NCBI GenBank assembly: GCA_032718565.1
Contig: JAVGVS010000481.1
Coordinates: 189,465-253,464 of the forward strand
Direction: 5' to 3'
Origin: Distichodus sexfasciatus
Taxonomy: Eukaryota; Chordata; Actinopteri; Characiformes; Distichodontidae
DNA: 64,000 nt
The notes under the pieces are model-generated. The model had not been told where the DNA came from. It saw only the letters and a program-made list of their open reading frames with translations, and did not search any database. Of this stretch, positions 1 to 11,700 are shown in pieces. How positions within the stretch are numbered: the first letter of the stretch is position 1; each line of letters opens with the position of its first letter. A program made the translations under genes and the position numbers.

Positions 1-905
1 TGAAATTAGTGTATAAAACCCACCTAAATTTGTGCTTAAAACTCACTTAAAATTTGTCTTTAAAACCCACTTGAAATTTGTCCTTAAAACCCACTTGGAA
101 TTAGTTCTTAAGATCCACTTAAAAATTGTCCCAATCCCACTAAATGTGCTCAAAACCCACTTAAATTCTTTTGCCCCCAAATCCCAATTCCAAAAATCTG
201 TCCTAGAAACCCACTCCTAAAATCTGTTCTAAAACCCACCTAAAATTTGTCCTTAAAACCCACTTGAAATGTGTCCTAAACCCACATGAAATTAGTGTTT
301 AAAACTCACCTAATATTTGTGCTTAAAACTCACTTAAAATGTGTCCTTAAAATGCACTTAAAATTTGTCCCCAAGCCCACTCTGAATTAGTTCTTGAGAC
401 CACCACAAATTGTTTAAATTCCACTTGAAATGTGTCTTTAAAACCCACTTAAAATTTGCCCCTAAATCCCACCTAAAATCTGTCCTAGAAACCCACTTAA
501 AATCTGTCCTAAAACCCACCTAAAATTTGTCCTTAAAACCCACTTGAAATGTGTCCTAAACCCACATGAACTTAGTGTTTAAAACCCACCTAAAATCTGT
601 CCTAAAACCCACTTATAATTTGTCTTTAAAACCCACTTAAAAATTGTCCTTAAAACTCACTTAGAATTAGTTCTTGAGATCCACTTACAAATTGTTCTTA
701 AATCCCACTTGAAATGTGTCTTTAAAACCCACTTAAATTTTGTCCTTAAATCCAACCTAAAATCTGTCCTAGAAACCAATCTGTACCTCTATAAAAAACC
801 CACTTGAAATGTGTCTTAAACCCATGAAATTTGTCTTTTAAACTCACTTGAAATTTGTGGCTAAAACCCACATACAATTGCTGTCCTTAAAACCCAGCAC
901 TTATG
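1..905. repeat. Minisatellite, unit about 23-24 bp
   Basis: Degenerate head-to-tail repeat built around AAAACCCACTTGAAATTTG followed by TCCTT. Units vary by small indels and substitutions. The array runs off the left edge of the window. Short open frames inside it are repeat artefacts (KTHLKFVL-type periodic peptides). The unit resembles an internal segment of the CATTCACCAA element seen at 12590-12930 and 25160-25300, and the array is followed directly by more of that element. Confidence 0.9.
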
Positions 906-1690
906 TCATTTTCACCAATATTTCTTATTTGAGATTTGTTCTTAGGTAAGAATAGAATCTACGAATCCTGCATAGCACTCAAATTTTATTCCATGTTTAG
1001 GCGAATATTAAATAATTACTTAATTCAATTCTAACTTGGTATAATATACTTTTAAAGATTTTAAAATCCTTGTTCATAATTATTTAAATAATTTTACAAG
1101 AAGAAGAAGTTATTTTAGTTTCAGGCCACTTCGGTAACTTCAGTGAAACACTTTTAATTAAAATAAAATTATACTATATATTGTTATATTTACAGTACAA
1201 ATATTATCAGTGAACAAAAAAAGCCCAAAACAAAATAATCAACGTTAATTTATTGTGATACTGATTTGAGGACATATTGCCCAGCCCATTGTTGTTCTGG
1301 ATCAGATCATTATTTCAAGAAAATTAGCATAAAATAAGATTCACTCTGATGTTGTTATGATTTCTAAAGAAACTCATTTAGAAATTGAGACGTTTTTTGA
1401 CTTGATGATGGAAGTCGCACTTTTAAACACTTGAAGTTGTATTGTTGTTAACCAGAGCTTTCAGAAGGTTTAATGATCTGACGATTTAAAAACAAATTAG
1501 TTCAGACATTGGGAATATCAGGAGAGTCGTCTTAAACTACACGCAGGTCGGCGGTTTACTGGAAGTACATCAAATGCAGCAAGAGGACGTCAGACGACCA
1601 AATACGTGCAATAAAACGCCAAAAATCTGCTTTGTGTTGGTAATAATCAGCGTTTTTCAAAGAAAGTTTCAGAGACAAGAGGAGTTCACT
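906..1690. other. AT-rich unique DNA with a transposon remnant
   Basis: No gene is visible. Bases 915-990 match the tail of the CATTCACCAA element (compare 12825-12885: TTCTTATTTGAAATTTGTTC and AGAATCTAC). The rest is AT-rich single-copy sequence in the 3' flank of prrx1. Confidence 0.5.
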
Positions 1691-1694
1691 TTTC

Positions 1695-3035
1695 TACTAA
1701 ACACACACACAACACACACACATACACACACACTACACACGATAACACACATACAACACACATTACACACACAACACATTACACACACACAACACACATA
1801 CAACACACACACACATTAAACACACAACACACACAACACACATACACACACAACACACACAACACGCATATTACACACACAACACACATACAACACGCAC
1901 ATTACACACACAACACATTACACACACACAACACACACACACTACACACACACTACACACGCATAACACACATACAACACACATTACACACACAACACAC
2001 TACACACACACAACACATATACAACACACACACATTAAAACACACAACACACACAACACACACATTACACTACTAATAACACACATACAACACGACACAC
2101 ACACACAACACACACACAACACGCATACACACACACAACACATTACACACACACACATTACACACACAACACACTACACACGCATAACACACATACAACA
2201 CACATACACACACAACACACTACACACACACAACACACATACAACACACACACACATTAAACACACAACACACACAACACACACATTACACACACAACAC
2301 ACATACAACACGCACATTACACACACAACACACATACAACACGCACATTACACACACAACACATTACACACACACACATTACACACACAACACATTACAC
2401 ACACACACATTACAATAATAATAACACAATAAACATTACATACTAATAACACACACACACACACACACACACAACACACACACACACACACAACACACAT
2501 TACACACACATTACACACAAAAACATTATTAATACTACTACACACACAACACACACACAAACACACATTACACACACATACACAGAACACACATACAACA
2601 CACACACATTACACACACACAACACACATTACACACACAACACACATACAACACACACACACATTACACTTACACAACACACATAACACACACACATTAC
2701 ACACACAACACACACATTACACACACAACACACTACACACACACACAACACACACATTACACACACAACACACACTACATACACACATTACACACACAAC
2801 ACACACATTACACACACAACACACACACACATTACACACAATATTAAACACAACATACACTACACACATACACACACACACACACACACAACACACACAG
2901 ACACACACACGCACACACATTACACACACACACACACACACACACAATATACACACACAAGGGCACACATTTACTCACACACACCACACACACACACATA
3001 ATATTAACATTAATATTACACAATAACACACCTCG
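1695..3035. repeat. AC-rich compound microsatellite
   Basis: About 1.3 kb of (AC)n interrupted by AACACAC, ATTACAC and ATACAAC blocks in a semi-regular pattern. The minus strand is GT-rich and gives cysteine/valine-only open frames, which are not genes. Long alternating purine-pyrimidine DNA of this kind can adopt Z-DNA. Confidence 0.95.
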
Positions 3036-3059
3036 CAATGTGTCCAGGATGCTAGTCAT

Positions 3060-3870
3060 GAAGCAGGTGCCATTGGCCAGGAGAGCTGTCTATCTGAGGG
3101 TGGGTGGAGGGGAAGTGGTTTGAAGATAAGACTTTGTCAGTGTAAGTTGCCGGAATTTAAATGTTTGGTGTAAGTGGTTGTTTGGTGGTCTTGGGGCGGC
3201 TTGTACGTGAATTCCTTGGGATATATAAAGATCTTTGGGCAGGTTTGGGAACGCAGAATTTTCGTCGGTTTTTTTTTGGCTGAAGGGCTGGACCAGAGGA
3301 GCAGACGTGGGGTATTTAGGCAATGGGCATTTAGGTTTGGGGGTCACAGAGCTTGGGGGGTGTTGTTGGATTAAATAGGGCAGAATTTTGGGGGAGGAGG
3401 AGTGGTTGATTTTTGGGGGAGTGATGTTTGGATTATTTGGATGTTTAGCTTAAGAATTTTGGGAGGGCTGCTGATTGGGGGGGCTAAGTAATTGGATTGG
3501 AGGGTGTTTCAGGGGCGGGGGGATTCTAAGGTATTGGATTTTGGAAGGGTGTTTGGGGTATTTGGGGTTGGAGAATTTGGGGGGGTAAGTGGTTGGATTC
3601 TGGGAGGGGTGTTTGGGGTATTTAGGGTTTTTTATCGCTGCTGAATTTTGTGGTGTAAGTTGTTGGATTTTGGGGGGTGTTTTGTGCTGAAGAATTATGG
3701 AATGGATAAGTTGTTGGTTTTTGGGGTGGGGGGATATTTGTGGAATATGGGGGGAGGAATTAAAGGAGGTGGACATCTGGAAGCACTTGGGGTCAGCAAG
3801 CTGAAAGGTGAGATGGATGTTGAGCCATGGGGGGGTGGAGCAGGAGACGACGTGGGGCATTTACTGCGAC
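3060..3870. repeat. G-rich minisatellite
   Basis: Diverged tandem repeat with blocks such as GGGGTGTTTGGGGTATTTGG and GTGTAAGTTGTTGGATTTTG, most regular at 3400-3760. The plus strand is strongly G-rich with many closely spaced G runs, so G-quadruplex formation is plausible. Open frames on both strands here are compositional. Confidence 0.75.
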
Positions 3871-3934
3871 TGCAACGTCGCTCTCTAAAAAAGAGCCGGA
3901 ATGAGAGGACGAGTGAATTTTTTACTAAAACTAA

Positions 3935-4200
3935 CAACTAACAAGTATGTCTGTCAGAAGACTAAGATGAAAGAACATATTAGTTTTATCTACATTTTTG
4001 GAAAAGTGTTTACGGGTTTTAATTACATTTGAGTCATATTTCTGTCCTCCTACAGTTTTGTTTGATGAAGGAGAGAAATTACTAAAATGTAATTAAAACC
4101 AATAAATGCTTTTCCGAAAATGAAGATAAAACTAAAAAGAATTTTGGTCTAAAGACTAAGACTAAATCTAAAGTATCTGTCAAAATCAGCACTGATTTCT
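3935..4200. mobile_element. Foldback MITE-like element
   Basis: An imperfect palindrome. The left arm at about 3980-4031 (AGTTTTATCTACATTTTTGG, then AAAAG and TTTTAATTACATTT) pairs with the right arm at 4085-4137 (AAATGTAATTAAAACC, then CTTTTCCGAAAATG and AAGATAAAACT). The edge motifs GTCAGAAGACTAAGA and AAGACTAAGACTAAATC resemble the 'GACTAAAACTAAA' MITEs common in fish. No coding capacity. Confidence 0.6.
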
Positions 4201-4289
4201 AGATTAAATCTATTGGGAAATTCAGATTGATCGAGGTCAACTCTATCGCTCTGGTGACTGTGGGTTTTGGCTGTAACGACGGTGAGAAA

Positions 4290-4620
4290 TTCCACATCTT
4301 ATTGATTCCATTCTCGCTCAGGAAGGCGTTCGGGGGTTAAGCAGCGCAAAAACTCGAGTCCAACTTTTGGCACGTGTCATTAAACGACCTCCAGCGAGCG
4401 ACTTACACCGCTGAGTGAAAAGCCTTCAAGGACCATTGACCTGAATATAAATGACTAAAGAGGGTCGTGTCGAAAAATAGCTGTTGAAAAGGGGAAAGAG
4501 CCAACGTCCAGCCTTTTCGCAGCTCCTCGGAGGATGACGGTGTTTGGAGAAGTTCTGACTCACAAAGCTGTTGAATCATAAGAATTCCATCTCAAATTGG
4601 ATGGAAAACATCCAGCTGGA
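4290..4620. promoter_or_regulatory. Candidate conserved non-coding block, prrx1 3' flank
   Basis: Complex, GC-balanced, non-repetitive sequence in a repeat-rich neighbourhood, without a usable open frame. It lies about 4 kb past the prrx1 stop codon. Cross-species conservation is inferred only from sequence texture. Confidence 0.2.
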
Positions 4621-4959
4621 TGGGAGAGGCCGCAATGAAAGAGTTTTTATTGGAATAACAAGTAGAATTAAAATAAAGACAAATGTGTGTAAGGATCGGT
4701 CCCTGTTCAGTAATTAAGTAATTATATGTACTTAAGTTTTATTTGAAGTGCTTTGTACTTGGAGTGATAATAAATATTAATATATAACTTACTGAAAACA
4801 GACTCATTCCTGTTCTTTGCTCTTGATGCTTTTAGTGTTCAAGAATTTCTGTTTTTAAAACCCAGGAGTTAAGATGAAGACGTTTAGAAAAAGAATAAAT
4901 AAAAGAATGAAAGAAGCCAGGACTTTGGGATTAACTGTTTTGAAAAAAACAATGACTGA

Positions 4960-5560
4960 ATGAATACATGAACCCAGGACTTGGAGTGAAATGGTTTGGA
5001 AAATGAATGAGTGAATGAATTAGTGAGCTCTTAATCCCAAAAGATTGGGATTAAGTGGTTTGGAAAATGAATGAATGAACCCAGGAGTTTGGGATTATGT
5101 GGTTTGGAAAATGAATTAATGAATAAATGAATCCAGGATTTAGGGATTAAGTGGTTTGGGAAAAGGGTGAATGAATGAATGAATGACCCAATTAGTTTGT
5201 GATAAACTGGTTTGAAAAGTGAACGAATAAATGAACCCAAGAGTTTGGGATTAAGTGGTTCGGAAAATGGATTAACAAATGAATGAATGACCCCATTAGT
5301 TTGGGATTAAGTGTTTTGGACAATGAATAAATGAATTAAAATGACATAATCTGGAATCTTGGGATTAGGCGGTTTGGAAAACAAACAAATGAATGACAGA
5401 TTGAATGGATGGATGGGTCAACCCATGATTTTTGGATTAAGTGGTTTGGAGAATGAATGAACCCATAAATTTGGGATGAAGTGTTTGGACAATGAATGAA
5501 TGAATTAAAAAGATATAATCTGAAATCCTGGGATTAGGCGGGTTTGGAAAATGAACGAAT
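4960..5560. repeat. 44-bp minisatellite, first block
   Basis: Tandem units of roughly 44 bp around GGGATTAAGTGGTTTGGAAA, each followed by an ATGAATGAATGAA microsatellite-like tail and CCCAGGAGTTT. The same family resumes at 6125. Confidence 0.85.
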
Positions 5561-5564
5561 GAAT

Positions 5565-5935
5565 GGAAGACCCCCTCACAATATCTTTTGCCCCGTCTGT
5601 CTCCGAGGTCACTCCAGGTCAGGTGTAATCACAAGGCCGAGGGTTTGGCGAACGCATAAACAAGACCATTTTGACTCTTCAAAACACACCCCACGGCCAC
5701 TTAAACCCCAGCAAGAGCTTCCTGTGCCATAAACACTGTGTTTTGAAAGCAAACATTCCCGCTCAACACAAAAATGTAACAGTCGCGACGTAAATGTAAC
5801 CTTGAGGACCTCGAGGGGCGGAGGCACCGGAGTCATGCGTATTTTTCTCCTCGCACTTTAAAAGGTTTTTTAAGCAAATACACGGGCCGACTTTTTGGGA
5901 GGGTGAGATGAAAGCGAAAGGTTTAACACACTTTT
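5565..5935. promoter_or_regulatory. Candidate regulatory block between two minisatellite halves
   Basis: About 370 bp of complex non-repetitive DNA lying between the two blocks of the 44-bp minisatellite. It contains short overlapping open frames on both strands with no recognisable protein family. A conserved element or an old insertion are both possible. Confidence 0.2.
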
Positions 5936-6124
5936 AAACCACAGCCGTTCAAGCTGCAAGATACTTACGATTAAAAGTAACACAATGAAAGTCAAACTGT
6001 TTTAATATAGTAGCGACCTACACTACAGGCTACAGAGAAAAAGGAGCTAAAATACATCCAAGCTGCTTCATGCTGTAGGATAAAACAAGTCAGTTAAAAA
6101 ATGTGAAAAATCATTTTATAATGA

Positions 6125-6625
6125 AAATATGTTTGGAATATTAATGAATGAATAAACTAGTGTTTGAATAAAAAGTGTTTTGGGGGGAAGGAATGAATGA
6201 ATTAAAGAAATAACCAAGGAATTTTAGGATTAAGCGATCTGCAAAATGAATGAATGAATAAACGAACAAACGAAAATCAGGACTTTGAGATTAAGTGCTT
6301 TGGAAAATGAATGAATGAATGAATGAATGAATGAATGAATGAATGAACTCAGGACTTTGGGATTAAATGCTTTGGAAAATGAATGAATAAATGGATTCAT
6401 TAATGAAAGAACCCAGTGGTTTGGGATTAAGAGGTGCAGAAAATGAATGAATGAATGAATGAATGAATGAAAAAACTCAGGAGTTTGTAATTATGAATTT
6501 ACTAAAAAGAATGAATAAATGAAAGTAAAAACCCAAGAGATTGAGGTTAAGTCATTTGGAAAGTAAAGAATCCAGGAGTTTGGGATTAGGCAGTTTGCTA
6601 AATGAATGAATGAATGAATAAATTT
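6125..6625. repeat. 44-bp minisatellite, second block
   Basis: Same unit as 4960-5560 (TTTGGGATTAAGTG with TTTGGAAAATGAATGAATGA), with (GAAT)n expansions near 6307-6350 and 6445-6470. Confidence 0.85.
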
Positions 6626-6799
6626 GGGCAGGAAGTTGTGAAAACTGTGCTAGTTTTCTCTTGTTACACTTCCGATCTTTTCCCTTTTTTATTATACATT
6701 TTGACAGAAATCGGATATAAATAAAACGTCTTCGTATTTTTTGACCCACGCTTAAGTTAATCTCCTCAGAAATGTCTTTTAGGGTTAGTCAAAGTTAAA

Positions 6800-6965
6800 T
6801 TAAAGTCAAGTTTATAGACTTACTGGGTCTCATTCGCCAGTATGTTCTTAAATTTGTTCATAAGACAGTTAATACATTCAAATGGTATGAATTCATACAA
6901 TTGAAGAAAACCCAGTATCTCAAATAAAAAAGCACTGGTGAAGGTCACTGCGTAAGTGGGTTCTA
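6800..6965. mobile_element. CATTCACCAA-family MITE fragment
   Basis: Starts GGGTCTCATTCGCCAGTATG and ends near AAAGCACTGGTGAAGG, with TTCTTAAATTTGTTCAT inside. It matches the family at 12590, 12750, 25160 and, reversed, 26690-26765. Non-coding. Confidence 0.5.
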
Positions 6966-7470
6966 AGAACTAACTAAAAAACAAGCGGGCTTCACGCAGA
7001 CCTCCACTTCTCACATCTGGGAATTTTCCCAATTTCTGCAAACTCGGGGTTGGCAAATAAGCTGAAAGATCTTTTTTTTTTTTTTTTGGCGGCCAGCTCT
7101 GATGTGTCAGTGCGTTTCTGTTGCTGCTCGGTTCACCAATGCTTTTTGATGACAGACGGAGAAATGGTTTCCATTCGGCGTGGCACTAATCCTGTAACGC
7201 TTTTGCCATTGCGTTGCTTGCATGAGTTTTTATTGCATAGGAATATTACAGGCTTCAGATATACTCAGGAAATATACACACACAGGTCAAAATGGCAGAT
7301 GTTTTGGGGAGAAATCTCCTGTTTGGAAAAAGGATTACAGCGTGGCGCGGCTTTAACGTCACCAAAAAATGCAATTCAGCTCAACATGTTAGTTATACAC
7401 TGTAAACAATGATTTAATCAATATGCCATATTCCTAAAACTATGGTTTATTCCATTTCAACTAAACTTTA

Positions 7471-7702
7471 GGGGCTGGTTTCTTGCTCACGGATTAAGCC
7501 AAGACTTGGACTAAATTGTAGTACCAATGCAGATTTACCGTTCAAATTCAAAGGTAGTCTAGCATTAGGCTTAATCCTTGACTGGGAAATTTGCCCTATG
7601 GCCGAAGATTAAGCCTAGTCCTAGACTCTCTTTGAGTTTGTACATGGGTACAACATTGTGATCCAAGACTAGGTTTAATCCATGAGAAAGAAACCAGCCC
7701 TA
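7471..7702. mobile_element. MITE with about 30-bp terminal inverted repeats
   Basis: The left end GGGGCTGGTTTCTTGCTCAC is matched in inverse by the right end GAGAAAGAAACCAGCCC, and the match continues inward as GGATTAAGCC / GGTTTAATCC. A second nested palindrome (TTAGGCTTAATCC / GATTAAGCCTAGTCC) sits in the middle. The element is about 230 bp and non-coding. Superfamily not assigned. Confidence 0.75.
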
Positions 7703-7747
7703 TGAGTTTTCTTGGCCATGTTTAGGAGTGAATGTGTTAAAAGAATG

Positions 7748-7905
7748 TACTGATAATTCATTCATTCATTCTCCGAACCGCTTAATCCCTATCGGGATCG
7801 CGGGGACAGGAGCCAATCCCGGGACTAAAGGCAACGTCAACACACCGCAGGCCGCACACACTCTCAGTCACACTTTATGGGGCCAATTTAGAGTGGAAGT
7901 TGCAA
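7748..7905 (+). mobile_element. Teleost dispersed retroposon fragment
   Basis: TTCATTCATTCATTCTCCGA, then ACCGCTTAATCC, GGGATCGCGGGGAC, GGAGCCAATCCCGG, and finally GGGGCCAATTTAGAGTGG. This series of motifs is typical of a very common fish repeat. A short relic with the same (ATTC)n and CCGCTTAT start lies at 44160-44210. Confidence 0.7.
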
Positions 7906-8623
7906 CTTAAATTAATCTGGCAAAAATTAAGTTGTAACTCTATAAACTCATAAAAGTTGCACAAATGATTATTTTACGTAAATGAGAGAACTTGTTTAGT
8001 ATCACTTATTGATTAAATCCTATCTTTGCAGTGTACAAACCACAGCACGGATTCATTACACGATTATTATTACAACATTATATTTTACCCGGTTATTCTT
8101 TTTGTTAAAAATGACAAAAGAAGGAATCAGTCTGCAGTCTTTGACATTTACATTCTAATTATACCAAGCCCAGGAGAAATCAAAGGAGGGAAAAAATCCA
8201 CAAAGATTTTGGGAGACTGAATTCCACGGAGGTCATCGTTTCCCAGTCTTCAAAATTCTTTCTCTCTCTCTCTCTCTCCCTGTCTCTCATAAGTCTCGTC
8301 TCGCAGGAGTTATGCACGCCCATGTGGCCGAAAAACACAAACTTCTTTCCATTTCGTGTTTTCCAAAACTGAATTTCCCCCACATGTCAGCGCCGGCTGC
8401 CAAAGGCATGACGGCATCTTACGTAAATCAGTGCTTTAGTAACATATTTGGGGCTTTTTTCTCTTTTCTTTCGTGCCTCGGATCAAGTTGTTTTTTTCTT
8501 CCATCGCTCCGCGTCGGCCCTGTTTCAGGCGGCACAGGGCGTGTTTTTGTGTGTGTGTTTTTGAGTTTTTCGTGCAGGGTCCTTGGCGACTTGTCCCTCG
8601 AATCCTCCTTGTCGTTTCTCTCT
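7906..8623 (-). other. prrx1: prrx1 3' flank and probable 3' UTR
   Basis: Sequence directly downstream of the prrx1 stop codon. It includes a (CT)n tract near 8258-8280 and otherwise complex DNA. I found no convincing minus-strand AATAAA close to the stop, so the end of the transcript is not placed. Short open frames on both strands at 8312-8734 are overlap artefacts of the terminal exon and UTR. Confidence 0.4.
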
Positions 8624-8756
8624 TCAGTTGACGGTTGGCACTTGGTTCAGGCTGTACTCCTTGGCCTTGAGTCTCAGGTTGGCAATGCTGTTTGCCATGC
8701 TCACGCCCTGGGCAGCGTTGTTGTTGGCACATGACGCGGAGTAAGATGCCATGGCG
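8624..8756 (-). CDS. prrx1: prrx1 exon 4 (terminal, OAR-coding)
   Basis: Acceptor CCCCCTTAG|CGCCATGG; 133 nt ending in TGA at 8626-8624. Encodes AMASYSASCANN, the OAR motif and the end NQVPTVN. This is the long-isoform (PRRX1b-type) terminus. Confidence 0.95.
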
Positions 8757-11700
8757 CTAAGGGGGCAAAAGTCAGAAGGTTAATGTTAAAAGAAGACGAA
8801 GACAGCACACTCATAATTCATAACAAACACAGCATCTGATAATTAAGTTTCCATACTGTAGTATAGCATAGTATAGCAATACAGCACCTTTACAGTATAG
8901 TATAGTACAGAATAGTATAATCTAATGTAATATAGCATAGTAATACCATACGCTTTATAGTATAGTCTAGTACAGAATAGTATAGTATAATCTAATGTAA
9001 TATAGCATAGTAATAACGTACCCTTTATAGTATAGTCTAGTACAGAATAGTATAGTATAATCTAATGTAATATAGCATAGTAATACCGTACCCTTTATAG
9101 TATAGTCTAGTACAGAATAGTATAGTATAATCTAATGTAATATAGCATAGTAATACCGTACCCTTTATAGTATAGTATAGTACAGAATAGTATAGTATAA
9201 TCTAATGTAATATAGCATAGTAATACCGTACCCTTTATAGTATAGTCTAGCGATACGGCGCCTTTCATAGTATGGTGTAGGAGAATAGTACAGTACTTTA
9301 TATAGTATAGTATAACATAGTATAGTATAAAAAATACAGCACATATTGTAATATGGGTTAGTGGAATAGTGCAGCACCTTTTATAGTATAATATAATATA
9401 GTAATATTACTTTATTACTCTATTTTAGTATAATATAGCTGGGTGGTACTGTATTGTGTACAGCATAGTAATAGCATACCATAGCATTGTACTATAGTGC
9501 ATTTTGTAGTCTGCTATAGTAATATAGTGGCTTTTATTGTATAGTATTTTAGCATAGTATTGAATCATTTATACAGTATAGTACAGAATAGTAATAGGAG
9601 GCCATGGCATTATACTATAGCACATTTTATAGTACAGAATAGTGTAATAGGCTAGTGTTACACATTAAATAGTATAGAATAGTGTAGTATAGTATGGCAA
9701 TATAGCATCTTTTTCACTATAGTATAGTAGTGTAATATGGCGATATAGCATAGTACTTATAGAGTATAGAATATAGTATAGAATATGGAATATAGTATAG
9801 ATTTTTTTGCTGTATAGTATAGCATAGTACATAATAGAATTGCATTGTAGTATAGTACTTTCTATACTAGCACCTTTTAATGTATAGTCTAGTGCAGCAA
9901 TATACTACCTTTGATACTATAGTATGGTATAGTATAGTTTAGTATAGTATAGCTATATAGCAGCTTTTATAGTTTAGTATAGTAGGATAGTACAGTACAG
10001 CACTTTTTGTAAAAATGTATTTTTATTATTAAAGTCAAATTTGAGCATCATTTTATTAAACACAAGCAAATTATTTATTGGGGATACCTATAAGGGGGGG
10101 AGCTGCCCCAGGACAGGTAGTCGTTGGGTCGGGGAGCAGGGCGGGGCACGATGGGCTGCTCCACCGCCGTGGCGTCCCCCGAGTACGATTTGAGCAGCGA
10201 GGCGTTTTTACTGGCCAGCATCGCTCGCTCGTTACGCCGGAACTTGGCCCGCCGGTTCTGGAACCACACCTGAGAAAACACAGCAGCAGCAGCAGCAGCA
10301 AGAAGAAGAAAAAATAAGACAACAGGTTCAGGAAGCAGGTCGACGCTTAGCAACAGCCAGGACAGCAGTAATAACAATCATACAAATAATAGTGGAGGTC
10401 AACTGCGGGAAATATTCAGTGTAAACGTATTTTGCTGACATTAGTGAAAGTGAGTTGTTAGAAGTGATCACAAGCAGAGTGTTTCGGTAGTATTCTGGTG
10501 GGCTGCTTGACCTAAGGCTGGTCAGAAGCAAAATAATTATAAATGTTATTAAGTTATAAATGATTTATAATCAGGTTGCTATTGAGGTTGTATAGTCTTT
10601 ATATCATTAATAAGTAGTAATAAACATGTGTGATACACTGATGCAGGCTCACTATTTGAACTGAGTAAGACCTTGCCAAATAATGAGCCTGCATCAAGTT
10701 ATAACAGTTGGGATACTTTGATGTCGGCTCACTATTCGGCAAGTTCTCAAATCTTGTTAGTTCCTCAGCGTATCTCATCCCCTCGTCTCAGGCAGAATGT
10801 TAAACTGTCAACGTCATCAGCTATTATTTATTAACATGTTATTACCATTAAATCACCAGTAGAATTACGCTCGAGTTCTTCTTTAGTAGCTGACGTTGGT
10901 TTTTTGAAGAGTTACTAGACATCAGATATCAGTTATCTGTCTAAACCAAGCTTGCTGTCAGAGTTAATGATTTCTCCATGAGTTTCCTGTCATTTGTATC
11001 ACCAATTACTGATGAGTTACTGATATCTGATATCTGACAAAAAGGGAGCCGAATTATAAAGTGTAAAACACATCTCGCCAAATAGTGATCCTGCATCAAT
11101 AAATCACAGTCGTTATAACTTGTTTATCACTGATTATTAATTTAATTTAAACACTGTCTACTATCTAATTAATAATCTGATTATAAATCATTTATAAACC
11201 TTATAATGGGAGACTTATTGTCTCTAAGAGAATGATTTCATTATTATTAGGGGTTTAAATCAAAAGTTTCATCGTAATATGATATTATATCGATTCAATG
11301 GGCAATGATTCGATCTCCACCGATGTCACAAAGTCTGCTACGATGTGATATGGTTTCAATTTGATTCGATTCAGAAGCAGTGACTGATATAAGACAATAT
11401 CACATGCTGATTTAACACCCTCACGTTATATCAAATCAAAACTAAAATAATTTTTGGAGAGTTTTATTCCTAAGCCTGCCGAGACATTTTATGAAAAATA
11501 ATCTTCTCTTTTATTAAAAATAGACCTCCTGCCGAATATTAACATGGCTTTACAATATATTTGATGACTGATCGATGTTTTTGCTTTGGATTATGAATCG
11601 AGGTATTGATAAAGATCAATGTATCGTTACACTCCTAGTTTAACAAGCATAACTAGCATAAACCAAGGCTTAGATAAAAGTAAAGATTTCTTACAAAGAA

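Noticed and set aside
2348..3059. Cysteine/valine-rich minus-strand open frames
   Set aside because: Translations of a GT repeat; not small cysteine-rich proteins.
10075..10377. 100-codon open frame covering prrx1 exon 3
   Set aside because: Only the exon 3 part (10088-10269) is coding; the LLLLSWLLL and AAAAAVFSQ leader is intron read through the CTG repeat.
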